DNA from: Desmodesmus armatus
Taxonomy: Eukaryota > Chlorophyta > Chlorophyceae > Sphaeropleales > Scenedesmaceae
DNA: 64,000 bases
Assembly: GCA_007449985.2 (NCBI GenBank)
Contig: VIIQ02000737.1
Span: forward strand, 62,001-126,000
Reading direction: 5' to 3'
The notes beneath the pieces were generated by a model, which was given only the letters and a program-made list of their open reading frames with translations, had not been told where the DNA came from and did no database searches. How positions within the stretch are numbered: the stretch's first letter is position 1; the number at the start of each line of letters is the position of its first letter. Below, piece after piece: positions 35,032 through 46,324 of the stretch. Made by a program: the position numbers and the translations under genes.

Positions 35032-38000
35032 ATGCCTCTCACTCTATCTGCCCGTGTCCTGTGTTGCCTGCTGCTAGGCAAGTGTCCTACCCCATATGGT
35101 GCACTCAGTGACTTCATAGACCCAGCCACAGATCCACAATTCTGCAAGAAGGCTGTGTGTGTCGGCTCCTACACTGAGTGTTGTGGCTCAGACCCCAACA
35201 GCTGCACTGCCACCGGCTCGACAGAGCGGCTGGTAAGCAAGAGGCCTCACACACCACTGGAGGCCCGGGGGGTTCAGGCCTGTTGTGCCTCGCAACAGCA
35301 GCACAGTCAGGGGTGTACTGTACCATTCTGCTCTGTATTGTTGTGTACTGCACTTCACTGTTTCGGTGTTGACTACTGTGCTGGTTGCTGGTGCTTCAGG
35401 TGCTTGTCTTCTGACAAGTTTGGCAGCCCTGGCGCATTTACCCTCCCTCCCGTACTTTACAGTACTGTGTCGCCAGCTTTGCTATGGCTGCTGGTGCTGC
35501 AGGAGCTTGTGTTTTCTAATGGGGCACTAACCCCCTGTCCCCCCCTTCCCACAAAGCGTTTCATCATGTACCTGAGTGTACTGTGTGTCACTGGTATTTG
35601 CAGGAGCTTGTGTTCTCAGATGAGTTTGAGGGCTACTCCTCCACTGTGGGTGAGCTGGGCAGCCCTGGTGACATCCGCTGGACCTCCATGGACTACCACT
35701 ACAGCAGCGACAAAAATGAGTGGCAGAACTACAAGCCAGAACAGGTCACGGTGGAGGGGGCAGGCTACTGCTGACAATGGAGGACAAGAACAGCACAGGT
35801 GAGCTTGGGGGGGGGGGGGTGGGCACCAATTGCAGTTGGTGATATGACTGTTGGGGGGCAGAGTTCCTGCACGATATGGCCTGGACTCGAGATTAAGCTT
35901 GCGACAGCCTTGCACACCCTCACCCTGACTCCTCACCTCTTGTGTATGATGCTGAGCTTGAGTTAAAGTGGTGCAATAGGAATGACAGTCAGGTCATTGT
36001 GATGTCTGTGTGTGTTGGCTGCCTGCAGCTGTGCGCTATGGTGCAGCGGGTCCTGACTCCGTGTTTGCCAACAAGACGTCAGGCATGGTTCAGAGCTGGA
36101 ACAAGTTTTGCTTCACCGGTAAGGCACACACACCCACACATACACCCGAAACATCCAGGACCCTGCATATCTGAGTGATGCTCCCATTGTCCTTTGTCCT
36201 GGTGCGGCGCATGTCAAAGCCCTGCCACAAGTGCCACATTGTTCCAGTGCGGCGCGTGTCAAAGCCCTGTCACACGCATCAGATGTGTTTTCTCTAGCAC
36301 GCTGTTGCATTGACTCTTTGGTCTTACAGGTGGCTGCTTGGAGCATACTGAGCACCTGCTTGGTAGCCCTAGCGGACGTGGTTGCGGGGCTGCCGCTTGC
36401 ACAAAGGTTCCTGGCTTCTACCACCAGCCCATTCTATATGGTTGCAACCAATTGGTTTGAACTGTCATCATTGGACCGACTGCCCCCCCCCCCCCACGCC
36501 CTCCGACTGATCCCTGCATGCAGGTGGGTATGTGGAGTTCAATGTACGGTTGCCAGGCAAGTCCAGTGAGAGTGGCTTCTGGGCTGCTACTTGGTTGATG
36601 GGCAACCTGGGCCGTGCTGGGCACTACCCCTCTCTTGAAGGCATGTGGCCCTTCAGCTATGACGGCTGTGCCAACGGGGATGGGGCGCACTCATGGAATG
36701 ACAACAAGACACAACGCATCAGCAGGTGCTCAGCACCAAAAGGTACGTGCTGCGTGGGGACCCATTGGACTACCCAGCGCATGACGTGTGGAGCTACCAT
36801 GCTGCGGAAGATCATCCACATGTGTTTACCCCCCGCCCTCTCCAACACCACCTTCACCATTCCACAACCCACACAAATAGCGCATCGGGACCATGATGTC
36901 GCACAGTGCATTTCAAACAATCATTGTCAGAAATGCTGCATGATGCAGCAAGCTCACTCCCTCGCGCGTGTACACGTGTGCTGACTGTACAGGGCGCGGC
37001 GCACCAGAGATCGATGTCTTGGAGTATGGAAAGCTTGGCGGACCCCCCGGGCGGCCCACCTACGTCCATACCATGCAGATGGGACCTGTCATCCCTCCCT
37101 TCACTAGCTGGATCGAAGCAGACGGGCGATCGGGGCAGGGCATCAGCTTGCCGGGCCAGGCAACAACCTATGACACTCAGCTACCGAACTACCGTGGGCA
37201 GCTGAGCAGGGACGGCTTCCCAAGGACAGGTGTGCAGCAGGGGGCTGTTGGTGGCAGTTGCAGTGGCTTCCCTGGCCGTCAGCACCTTGCATGCTGCTGG
37301 GGATTTGGCGTTGGTTTCCTGAGGCAGCAAGTACCGACCCCACATGCACATTTGGTGGCAGTTGCTGCGGCTGCGAGCGGGACTTGCTGACCTGGCCGTC
37401 GTCCCATGCTGTCTCATGCTGTCATGCGGCTGCTTATGCACTGTAGGGTGCTAGCCAAGCTCGCTCTCCTCCCCAAACTCCTCCCATATTCCTTACGCAT
37501 TTCCTCTCTTACACTGTGACACACTCCCTCGCGAGCACTTGTTCCCTGTCCCCCCCCCCCCCCGGGCTCTCCCCTTCCTTTGCAGGCAGCAGCATCAAGA
37601 TCGAGTCAAGCCCGTGCAAGTTTTAGCGATTGTCAAGGCATTTGGTGTCTATGCATACCTGTGTGTCTGTGCGTGTGATTGCCCTGCAGCCAGCAGCATC
37701 ACAGACACCCTTTTCCCTAAGCACGTGCACTTGTTCCCTCCCCCCCCCCCCCCCTCACCCTGCCCCGCAGGCAGCAGCATCACGGACACCTACACAGGCA
37801 GCAGCTACCTGGATGGTGACCCATCCACCACCGACAGCTACTTCAACAACCACCACACCTACGGCCTGCTGTGGGAGCCAGGGGAGTATGTGCGCTGGTA
37901 CCTCGACGACATACTGCTGTTTGAGGTTGACAAAGTGGCGCTGCGTGCGCAGGTGGGCATGCATCCCTCCTTGCACCTATCATTGAAACTGTAGGGGGGT

Positions 38001-40195
38001 GCTGAAGTGGTCAAATTCAAAGGTGGTTTCTTGGGGGGGGGGGGGGGAGACCCAGGAAGGTGGGAGTTTGTGGGGTATGTGCGCTTGCACCTCGACAAGT
38101 TTTGACTACCTTTATGGAAGGACCGACGATGTGGCACTGCGCAAGCAGGTCGTGGGTGGGTGGGTTGTCATTGGTTCGTGCGTCCTGCAGGTGACAAAAC
38201 GTGCGATGGTCAGGGTCGGCAGTGGTTTAGGTGTATCAGGACGTCTGCAGGATGCGGCAGGTGGGGAGGTTGTGCGCGCTATACCTCAATGCCATCCTGC
38301 TGTTGGCCGAGGTTGACAAAATGGCGCTGCGCAAGCAGGCTGGCGGTCATTTGTCCCCCCCACCCCCTGTCCTGCTGCATTCTCCTGACCTTGAAGTTCC
38401 ACAAGCTGTTGTAAGATACGGGCCGTTCAGGCTGTGCATCCAGCATGCCAGCTCCCCCCCCCCCCCCCCGAGCAGGTGTTTACGTGTGCAACTGCTTTTG
38501 TGCTGCTGTGTTGGTGTGCTGCCTCTGCTGCTGTTGCTGGTGCAGTCTGCTGGTGGGCTGACAGTTGAGGAGCGGTTGATCCCCAAGGAGCCGTCATACC
38601 TGATCATGAACCTGGCCATGTCTAACAATGCATGGGCCAAGGTTGACAAAAACCTTACATACCCAGGTACGCTGGTTTGCTGCAGTCTTTCACCACCACA
38701 GAACGCTGGCATGAGGTCAGTAAGCGACCCCACCGTACTGTACTGCATGGTACTGTACTGTATTGTACTGCACTTGTACTGGAATTGCATCAACTGTTTT
38801 TGTACCATAGTACACCACAGTGTATATGTCTGCATATGTGTGCAGGTGTCATGTCTGTGGAGCATGTGCGCATCTGGCAGCGCCCGGGTCGTGTGAGTGT
38901 TGGGTGTGACACGCACGACTACCCCACCTCCCAGTACATCAGCTGCAACAGGGACTTGTACATGCCGCAGTCAGAGCAGGCCTCCTGGCAGTTTGAGTAC
39001 TGTGCTGAATTCAGAAATGTGGTGAGCAGGGGTGCTGATGTCATGCTGACGTGCTGGTGCTGTCTATAGTGTTTTCCTTGCTGCCGTTACGGGAGACACA
39101 TCTTCCAGCAGCAAAGCCAACATCTGCCAGATGCCGTAGGTCCACATGGTGGTGTGCATTGGGGCAGCTGCTTCCAGGTGGTTGGACTGTGCTGGACGAC
39201 AGTCCTTTCTACACATGCTCCCACCATTGCTGGCTTGTATACCTGCAATTGCCCGCGTCCTATCCACGCTCCATTGCCTGCTTACCCGCCTTCCTGTGCA
39301 CCTGCAGGAGAACCAGTTCCTCCTGGGGCTTGGTGTGAGCTGTGCCGCTGTGCTGGCTGTAGCTACTGTGCTGATGCTGTGCATGCGGCGGGCCTTTCAG
39401 CAGGAGCGGCAGGTGCAGGACCAGGTGGGGGCTCTTTGTGCAAGCGATTTGTTACAAATGCGTATAATCAGATGACCAAAATTAGGCCTGAATATATTTG
39501 ACGCTGACAACCTTCTGCAAGGCTCTGCGATGCTGCCTGTGGGGCAGGACTGGAGACGGTTGTTTGATTCAGACAAGACGTGATGCCTTTCTGCCCTGTT
39601 TTCAGCGCTTGACTTGCACATGCTCGCTTCTGTGTGCCTCAATTCACACACCAACAGGTGCCACTCAGTGTGATCCTGGCGCTGTTACGGACCTGTATGG
39701 GGCGGCTCAGATTTGTGGAGTACCTTCCGTAACTTTGACTGTCATGTGTGTGCAGGTGGGGCGCAACCTGCCTGCGGGCATCACCGCTGCACGGACGCTG
39801 CCCCAGGAGAAGATACGGGGCTGCTACATCAACAAGGGGGGACCTGAGCTGCAAGAAGCGCTGAGGTACACACGGCCAGGTGAGGGTTGGGGGCCTGCTG
39901 CTGGCATCTAATGGGGGCCCTGCGCCGTACGGACGGGGGGAACATTGCTGTGATCTGTTTTAAGTTGAGTCGAGGCTGAGCTCAGCAGCTGCTCAAGCTC
40001 GACCTGTGTGATCAGCACAGGTCAGCTGTGGTGATCAGGGGCCATGGAGGGGTCTCTGTGTGTCTGCAGTCTGATCAGACACCTGAAAGAACACCATACA
40101 GTGAATGCATACCTGACAAGGATTTATGTTTTGTGCTTGCAGATCTCATCGCTGCTGCTGAGGCAGCAGTTGCTGAAACAAAGACGAAGAAATGA
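35032..40195 (+). CDS. GH16 beta-glucan synthesis-associated protein (KRE6/SKN1-like)
   Basis: Family members act in the secretory pathway on beta-glucan of the cell wall. Eleven exons: 35032-35232, 35604-35798, 36029-36118, 36524-36742, 36993-37229, 37771-37952, 38546-38666, 38846-39021, 39308-39424, 39756-39879 and 40143-40195, about 571 residues. It starts with a hydrophobic MPLTLSARVLCCLLLG, then a Cys-rich segment and LVFSDEFEG. FANKTSGMVQSWNKFCFTGG and GFWAATWLMGNLGRAGHYPS are typical. The GH16 catalytic motif is E241-I-D243-V-L-E246 (APEIDVLEYG). A transmembrane helix (about 478-498, FLLGLGVSCAAVLAVATVLM) and a charged cytosolic tail end it. Unlike yeast Kre6, the membrane anchor is C-terminal. 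Exon 2 is one base short in the G-run 35756-35760. An upstream noncoding exon is possible. Confidence 0.82.
35341..35640 (+). repeat. Three tandem copies of GH16 exon 2 5' edge
   Basis: The acceptor plus ELVFS codons occur at about 35400 (decayed), 35503 and 35604 (true exon), spacing about 102 bases. The second copy reads ELVFSNG, then diverges. Confidence 0.8.
37580..37800 (+). repeat. Three tandem copies of GH16 exon 6 5' edge
   Basis: Acceptor plus GGCAGCAGCATCA occurs at about 37585, 37687 and 37771 (true exon). The first two are followed by unrelated codons and C-runs. Confidence 0.8.
37925..38345 (+). repeat. Three copies of GH16 exon 6 3' edge with donor
   Basis: The exon end (GAGGTTGACAAAGTGGCGCT, then GCAG before GT) is echoed at about 38129-38151 and 38309-38338, spacing about 190 bases. 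The first copy keeps CAG/GTCGTG; the last has lost GT. Confidence 0.75.
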
Positions 40196-40332
40196 TGAGA
40201 TGAAAGCCTCCCTCCTCAGCTGTGGGCATGCAGTTTGCTGGTTTGCAATTGAGAGTTACTTGTTGTGGAAAACAGTTGAGGTTTGCACCGTGGCTGAAAC
40301 ACGCCACCGATGTGTCGAGTGGTCGATGTACT

Positions 40333-40389
40333 TGTAATACCCTGTACAGATCGCAGTCGCTGCTTGCAGTGCACAGTGCTGCAGTGTAA
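40333..40389 (+). terminator. Putative poly(A) signals of the GH16 gene
   Basis: TGTAA at 40333-40337 and 40385-40389. The next start codon is at 40421, so the two genes nearly abut. Confidence 0.5.
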
Positions 40390-40420
40390 TATCTACTTAG
40401 TATGTACTAACCCAGCGACT

Positions 40421-43400
40421 ATGGCAACGGCGGTCAGCAGCAGCACCAACGGCAGCAAGCAGGCAATATCCGAGGCCCTGTTGGAGAAGCGGGCAAAGCT
40501 TGTGAGTTATCCAAAGCAATGGCTATCACATAGACCGTAACATGCAAGCCATGATTACCCTTGTTGCAGCTTGCAGGGGTGCTCAGGCAGTTCTTGGCTG
40601 ACTGGCACCAAGCGACAGCAGGTCCTAGCAGCAGCAGCATGTCCCCGTCAGCGAAGCAGGCAAAAGGCAAGCAGAAGGCAGCAGGGAAGGCCGCAGCAGC
40701 AAAGAAAACACAACCTGCCAGCAAGTCCAAGAAGGCAAAATCCAAAGACCCCAAGGTGGGCAGCAGCAGAGTCTGATCGCTGCTGTCCATTATCGAGTCT
40801 TGACATCTGCTCATGCACATCCACTGACAGCTCGACCTGTTTGTGAGTGCAGGATGAGTGCCTTGCAAAGCTTATGCAGGAGCTTGATGAAAGGATCAAC
40901 AAAGCCAAGAAGTGAGTCAGCAACCGGCCTTGCCTGCAGGGATCCTCAGCATCACTGTGCACCAACAGTCATGATGCCCTCTCAACAACAGCAGCAGCAT
41001 GCTGCTGTGCACAGTCCCAGCTGTCAGGGTTGTGCTGACTGGCTGTGATGCTTACGTAGGTGCAAGCTGGACGACATGTACAGTGCAGTCCTGCAGCTGG
41101 ACGGCCAAGAACAGCATGTGAGCAAACCTGCAGCAACCCATACCATCATGATGTGCATGCGCATGCACCAACCGAAGCCTCCATGAGGTCCATGTGCGTG
41201 GGCGGCATTTCTCTGGGCTGGGAGCCAGCACTGCAGGGTCGCTCCTTGGAAGTTTCAGTCACAGTACAGAGGCAGCGCGATGCAGCGGCAGTTGCACGCC
41301 CCAACTTCAACCTCAGACATCCATCATGATCAGTACCGTCCTGTTTGACCCTGCTCTCATGCCATGACCTGGCAGGTCCTGTCCAGCCTCCTGTCTGTGT
41401 ATGCGTCCAAGCTGTTGGGTGAGAAGGCCAACGATGCCAGCATGGCCATAAGGGACTGCCTCTGCGCAGCAGCTGCTGCACACCACTACCAGCGGCCACA
41501 GGTAACACCTGCTGTTTGAGACAGCATCAGTGTCAGGCAGCTTGATATAGCATCAAGCAGGCAGTCAGGGGAGGGCAGTCCCTGAGTGTGTATGGCACTG
41601 CACATGGCTGACATCGAGCTGTAGCAGGCCTGCTGAGACCCGCCCATGCCGTCGGGTGTGGGAAACCGTCCCCACATTTGGAATGGTCAGCACGTGATGT
41701 TGACCAAAGAGCCCAGCTGGCCCGTTGATAAAGACTGTGGCACACCTTCAGTCCTGCAAAGCACTGCAGCTGCCTGCACTAGCCCTATCTCTGCACGCAT
41801 GCACTTGCAGGCGCCAGAGGCACCCATAGCCTGCCGCACTGTGCCACAGTGGCAGTCATTTCCCACAAGTAAATGACCCTTCCATGCAGATGCAAGGTTC
41901 AAATCACAGGAGCACCAGGCACTCAACACCACACACCCGATTCTTTCACCCCCTCCCCCCACCCTTCATTCCTCTGCGCGTGCCTGCAGGAACCAGAGGC
42001 AAGCCACAGCAGTGCAGCTGCCTATAGGCAGCAGGGGCTGCCAGCACGCAGCGCACTCGACGCAGGGTTTACAGCGGGGCAGCTGCTGAGGGCGGGGTAC
42101 AGCGCGGCTGAGGTGGTGCAGAGCGGGGTCGCACTGGACAAACTTCGGGCTGCTGGCATCAGGTACGCCATTCATTTGCCGAGCAGGGCTGTGGGGAAAA
42201 GGGGGTTGGACGGTGTGTGTGCAGCTGGTGTTGTAGGGGGCAGGGCTGCATGTGCATGCCTTGCTTCCGTTCAGCCAAGGTGTCCCAACTGCATTACTGC
42301 GGGGTGTAGTAGTGCAGTGCAGTTTGTGTGCATTTCACGTGGCCTAGTGATAACAGCTGGGCTTCTCAATGGGGTGTGCATTTTCACGTGGACTAGTGAT
42401 AACAGCTGGGCTTCTCAATGGGGTGTGCATTTTCACGTGGACTAGTGATAACAGCTGGGCTTCTCAATGCCATACAATTCCATTAGCCTGCTCTGGACCC
42501 CGCGCAGCGGGGTGTCCTCAACTCTGCAGCTTTGCGTGTGTGTGCCCCCACAGTGTGGGTGACCTGTTCAGCAGCCTGCCACCAGCTGAGCAGGCAGAGC
42601 TCAGCGGTACTGCCGGTGCCGCAAAGCTGAAGGCCGCAGGGTACACCGCAGCAGCAGTGCAGGAGGGTGCAGCAGCAGGGGCCTTCAGCACCTGGGATCT
42701 CAAGCTTGCAGGCTTCCCAGTCAGCACAGTGAAGGTCAGCAGTCCGGCAGCACCCACGGGAGCTGTTGCTGGTGGTGGTGGAGGCATGTCGCCGCGCAGT
42801 AGGCTGCAGGGAGGGGTACTGCAGCTGAGGCAGCAGCAGGTGCTGCAGGAGCAGCAGAGCCAGCAGCAGCAGCAGCAGGAGAAAGCTGGGGTGCAGCAGG
42901 CAGGGGTCCTGGTGGGTCCCGGGGATGTGCAGTATTTCAGGCACCAGATTGTCGCGCTGATGCATATGAAGGCAGAGCAGGATGTGGCGCAGCTGCTGCA
43001 AAGAACCCAGGTTCGTAAGTATGGGACGGGCGGGTGCACGCAAGCAGTTGGTGATGGAAAGCACTCAGACAGCATGGTGCCAGCACCACCCTGTACAGTA
43101 CATGCAGCTGCAGTGCTGCTGCTGAGAACAGCAGATCGTCGCTATGACTCCATTTGACACTGACATCAGCTCTGTATGATGTGCCTTGCCTGTTGCAGAG
43201 AGCTGCTGCGCATGCTTTGCCTGCAGCTGCTGCTGCTGGGGGTGTTCTGCGCAGTGCACCAAGCTATGGACACAGCCTGTCGCGGCGAGCAGCACGCACT
43301 AGCAGCAGCACCTCTAGGGCCCCACAGAGACTCAAGTGGCATCTGGGTGAAGAACACTCCAGCAAGCAGCAGCAGCAGCTGCAGGCTACTCCTGAAGACC

Positions 43401-43456
43401 CCCCTGCAGTTGCAGCACCATCAGGGACGACACTGATGGATGAGCAAGCTGGCTGA
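40421..43456 (+). CDS. Unrecognised protein with AGF/AGY motifs
   Basis: Eight exons: 40421-40501, 40570-40755, 40853-40911, 41060-41117, 41376-41501, 41990-42162, 42554-43010 and 43199-43456, all in phase, giving 465 residues. The N-terminal third is helical, with a Lys/Ala-rich stretch (KQAKGKQKAAGKAAAAKK) that could be a nuclear signal. The middle carries repeated short motifs DAGFTAGQLLRAGYSAAEV, KAAGYTAAAV and LAGFPVSTV, each a helix-turn unit of the AGF type seen in some bacterial and algal repeat proteins. A Gln-rich segment and a helix (YFRHQIVALMHMKAEQDVAQ) follow, then a low-complexity tail. Function unknown. Only about 200 bases separate it from each neighbour. Confidence 0.7.
41795..41835 (+). 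repeat. Degenerate copy of exon 6 5' edge, AGF gene
   Basis: CTTGCAGGCGCCAGAGGCAC resembles the true acceptor region at 41985-42005 (CTGCAGGAACCAGAGGCAAG). The resemblance extends about 35 bases. Confidence 0.55.
42336..42470 (+). repeat. 49-base tandem repeat in intron 6, AGF gene
   Basis: Three units containing CTAGTGATAACAGCTGGGCT, nearly identical to each other. Confidence 0.9.
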
Positions 43457-43613
43457 AACAGTCTCGACTGCTTCCATACGTCTGCGACGTTTTGATTGCG
43501 TTCAGTGAATGAAACTGTACCTGTTCACCACATCAAAACTCGGTGGTTCAGCGGCGACGAAGCTCGCGCAGTGGTCATCAGGCTCTGCAACCGCTATGCT
43601 CCCCCCTTCACGG

Positions 43614-43620
43614 TATAAGG
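43614..43620 (+). promoter_or_regulatory. TATA-like element of the Ubl-eS31 gene
   Basis: TATAAGG lies 40 bases before the ATG at 43660. Confidence 0.45.
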
Positions 43621-43659
43621 ACGGCACAGGCGAGGCCTCTGCCGAGTATCGTGGCAGCC

Positions 43660-45390
43660 ATGCAGATTTTCGTGAAGACAGGCAAGCACCACGCTTGGGA
43701 GCGGGCGTGGCTTGACACAGCATCTAATTTGGGATGAGCTCAGCATGTTCTGACTTCCATATCGCATCCATTGCACTGACAGCAAGTGGCAGCTGATCAT
43801 GGTTGCACTGCGGCCGTCTCACCTGTGTTTGCGGTGTGGTCGGTGGCTGCAGGTCAGACCCACCTCTTTGAGGTGGGTTCAAACACCACAGTTGCTGATG
43901 TCAAGGAGCTGGTGCAGGCTCGTGAGGGTGAGTGCAGCAGCAGCAGGCAGTAGCAGCAGCAGTAGAGTGATGGTGGGTTGCTGAGACGGGGGATCGGCAG
44001 CACATGTTATTTAGACAAACGCTCGCTGATGTTGAGAAATAGCCATCCGCACCTATTTCTAGGCCGACAGTTTCCGCATAACTGCACTTTATGTTCGGGT
44101 GCAGCCAACAAGTCATTTGTTGTGCTCATCTGCCATGTCCAGTGACGCTCTGGCAGTGCAGGAAGCGGAGAGCCAAGGCAGCTCGTCATGCTGCAATGGA
44201 CAACCCCACAACTCACCCACCACCTCCTTCCTCCCACCTCCTGCTCCTGCTTGTTGTCCTCGTGTTACAGGTGTGGATGCCGCTGAGCTGTATGCCGTGT
44301 TCAACGGCAAGCCTCTGGCTGACAGCGAGCTGCTGAGCCTGGCTGGTGTTGAGGAGGAGCAGACCCTGTACATCCTGGGCCGCCTGCTGGGTGGTGGTAA
44401 GAAGCGTAAGAAGAAGACCTACACCAAGCCCAAGAAGCAGAAGCACAAGCACAAGAAGATCAAGCTCCGGGTGCTGAAGTTCTACAAGGTGTGTCGTGAC
44501 GTGACTCACGGGGCCTGCTTGGTGGTTGACCTACAGGGCTTGCTTGAACATGGACGTGTGTTGGTGGCATGGCTACTTGGAAGGGGGGGGGGTCGTCAGG
44601 CGGACATCACTGCACTTATGCTCTCTTTTAAACGACTGCATGGCTTCAATGCAGCAGCAATGTGCGTGCAGGGTTGGTTGTTTCGGGCTGTCCCCAGTCC
44701 CAAGGAGGCGCTGCCGCTACCCCTTACAGCCAGGCCCCTTTGTGTGCATCAGCAGCTTTCAGCATCAGCAGCCTGCAAGGCAGCAGGGTGCTGTTTGCTT
44801 GGGCATGCCACCCCTTTGTATCAGCGCTGTCCTAGCAGAAGGTCCCGCTGATGCTGCTGCTGTGTTTCGTGCCTGCTTCCTTGCCCCCATCCCCAGGTGG
44901 ATGACTCCGGCAAGGTGTCCCGCCTGCGGAAGCAGTGCCCCCAGTGCGGCCCTGGCATCTTCATGGCCACACACTTTGACCGCGTGTACTGCGGCAAGTG
45001 CACCACCACCTACCTGGTGAGACGCAGCTGAGGGGGGGGGGGGGGTGCTGCAGAATCTGGGGACGGGGTGGGGTTTCAGCGCTGTTGCTGATGCAGAGGC
45101 TGTTTCTCTGTAGCTGTCTGCAGCTGTGAGGTTGGCTTGGGAGCTGTGGGCACATAGGATGGCCCTGGCCGGGCCCGTGGTGTAGATGGCAGGCAGGGCT
45201 CAACAGGGCGCAAGAGGCTGTTGTGCTGCTTGTGCTGCTTGTGAATGCATGCAGACTAGTGCGTTCATGAGGGCTCATCAGGCACCTTGGTTGCAACACT
45301 TGACTGACCAATGCATGTGTGCTGTGCATGTTTATTTCTTGTTTGCAGGTGGAGGAGCAGGCCAAGGGCAAGGGCAAGGGCAAGAAGTAA
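43660..45390 (+). CDS. RPS27A: Divergent ubiquitin-like / ribosomal protein eS31 (S27a) fusion
   Basis: Five exons: 43660-43681, 43853-43927, 44271-44488, 44897-45016 and 45349-45390, giving 158 residues. Residues 1-75 start MQIFVKT as ubiquitin does but then diverge widely. Only Lys6, Lys25 and Lys46 remain, so there is no equivalent of the Lys48/Lys63 chain sites. They end LLGGG just before [14 protein letters not shown], the processing site. The rest is eS31, a small-subunit protein near the decoding head, with the zinc ribbon [19 protein letters not shown] followed by GKC. It ends in a lysine/glycine tail. Intron 1 has a GC donor (43682). Nematode UBL-1 is a known precedent for a diverged Ubl on S27a. 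Confidence 0.9.
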
Positions 45391-46324
45391 GCAGGATGCC
45401 CTGACAGCTTTGTCGAGGCACCTGCTGCCCTGATGGCAGCACAAGCAGCTGCTAAGTGAGCAGCACCCTGCAGCAGCAGTGCTGGCTGGAGGAGCTGCTG
45501 CTTTGCGTGCACAGGCAGGCGGCAGCTGTGGTTGTGTGTTCATACTGGCGAGAGCTGGTACAGGACAATTGCTGCAGTTGTTTGATTAGTCTGTGTAAAG
45601 CTGCTTGTAAGCGTGGGGCAGCTGAGGAAAGTACCTTGCTGCTTGCAGTTGATCAAAAAGTTGAAGTTGACGAAGCAGCTTGAAAGGGCCGGTGAGGATT
45701 GTTTGGCCACTGCACTATCCAGGCGAGCCTGCGGCTGCCCCGCCAATCCCATCCAGCATTCTGGTGGCGGCAGCAACGAGCCGTAGGGTTGCTGGCAGGA
45801 GACTTTATGTATCAGGTTGTTGGTCCATGTCATGCAAGGCTGATGGCTAGTGATGGTCATGACAAGTGCACACACCCATGGATTTGACAATTGCACACAT
45901 CAGCAAAGAGGTTGCTACCTCCCCGGTTCCGGGCACTGTCTCACAGCAAAGAGGTTCAGGTGGATCCAGATTCCAGCAAAGAGGTTCAGGTGGATCCAGA
46001 TGGTGTGGGCCAGGCTGGCTTATTCGTCAGTCAGCCTGGCGGGCACCCTCGTTATTTCAGACTGCCATAGTGTTCAGCCTGTAAAACGCTGTTTGCGGCT
46101 GCCGCACTTCCCCTGCTGTCCAGTCAACCGCCCCCCAACCTTCCACTTGCATGCGGTCCAACTTGTCGTCGTAGCTCCGATATCTATCATTACTCAGATC
46201 AATGCCTCGAACGTCTGCATTTTCGTGAGTTCTGCCACTGTATCTCCGCATTCCATTTCACCTCCAGCAGCAGGCCAGCTTCTCATCAGCACCCAGGCAC
46301 TGAGCACACCAGCCCAGCTGAACG
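45391..46324. other. Intergenic with TGTAA signals and short repeats
   Basis: TGTAA at 45594-45598 and 45606-45610 probably ends the Ubl-eS31 transcript. At 45945-46000 a 29-base unit (CAGCAAAGAGGTTCAGGTGG core) is doubled. The 21 bases at 45919-45939 recur in reverse complement at 62534-62554. Confidence 0.6.
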
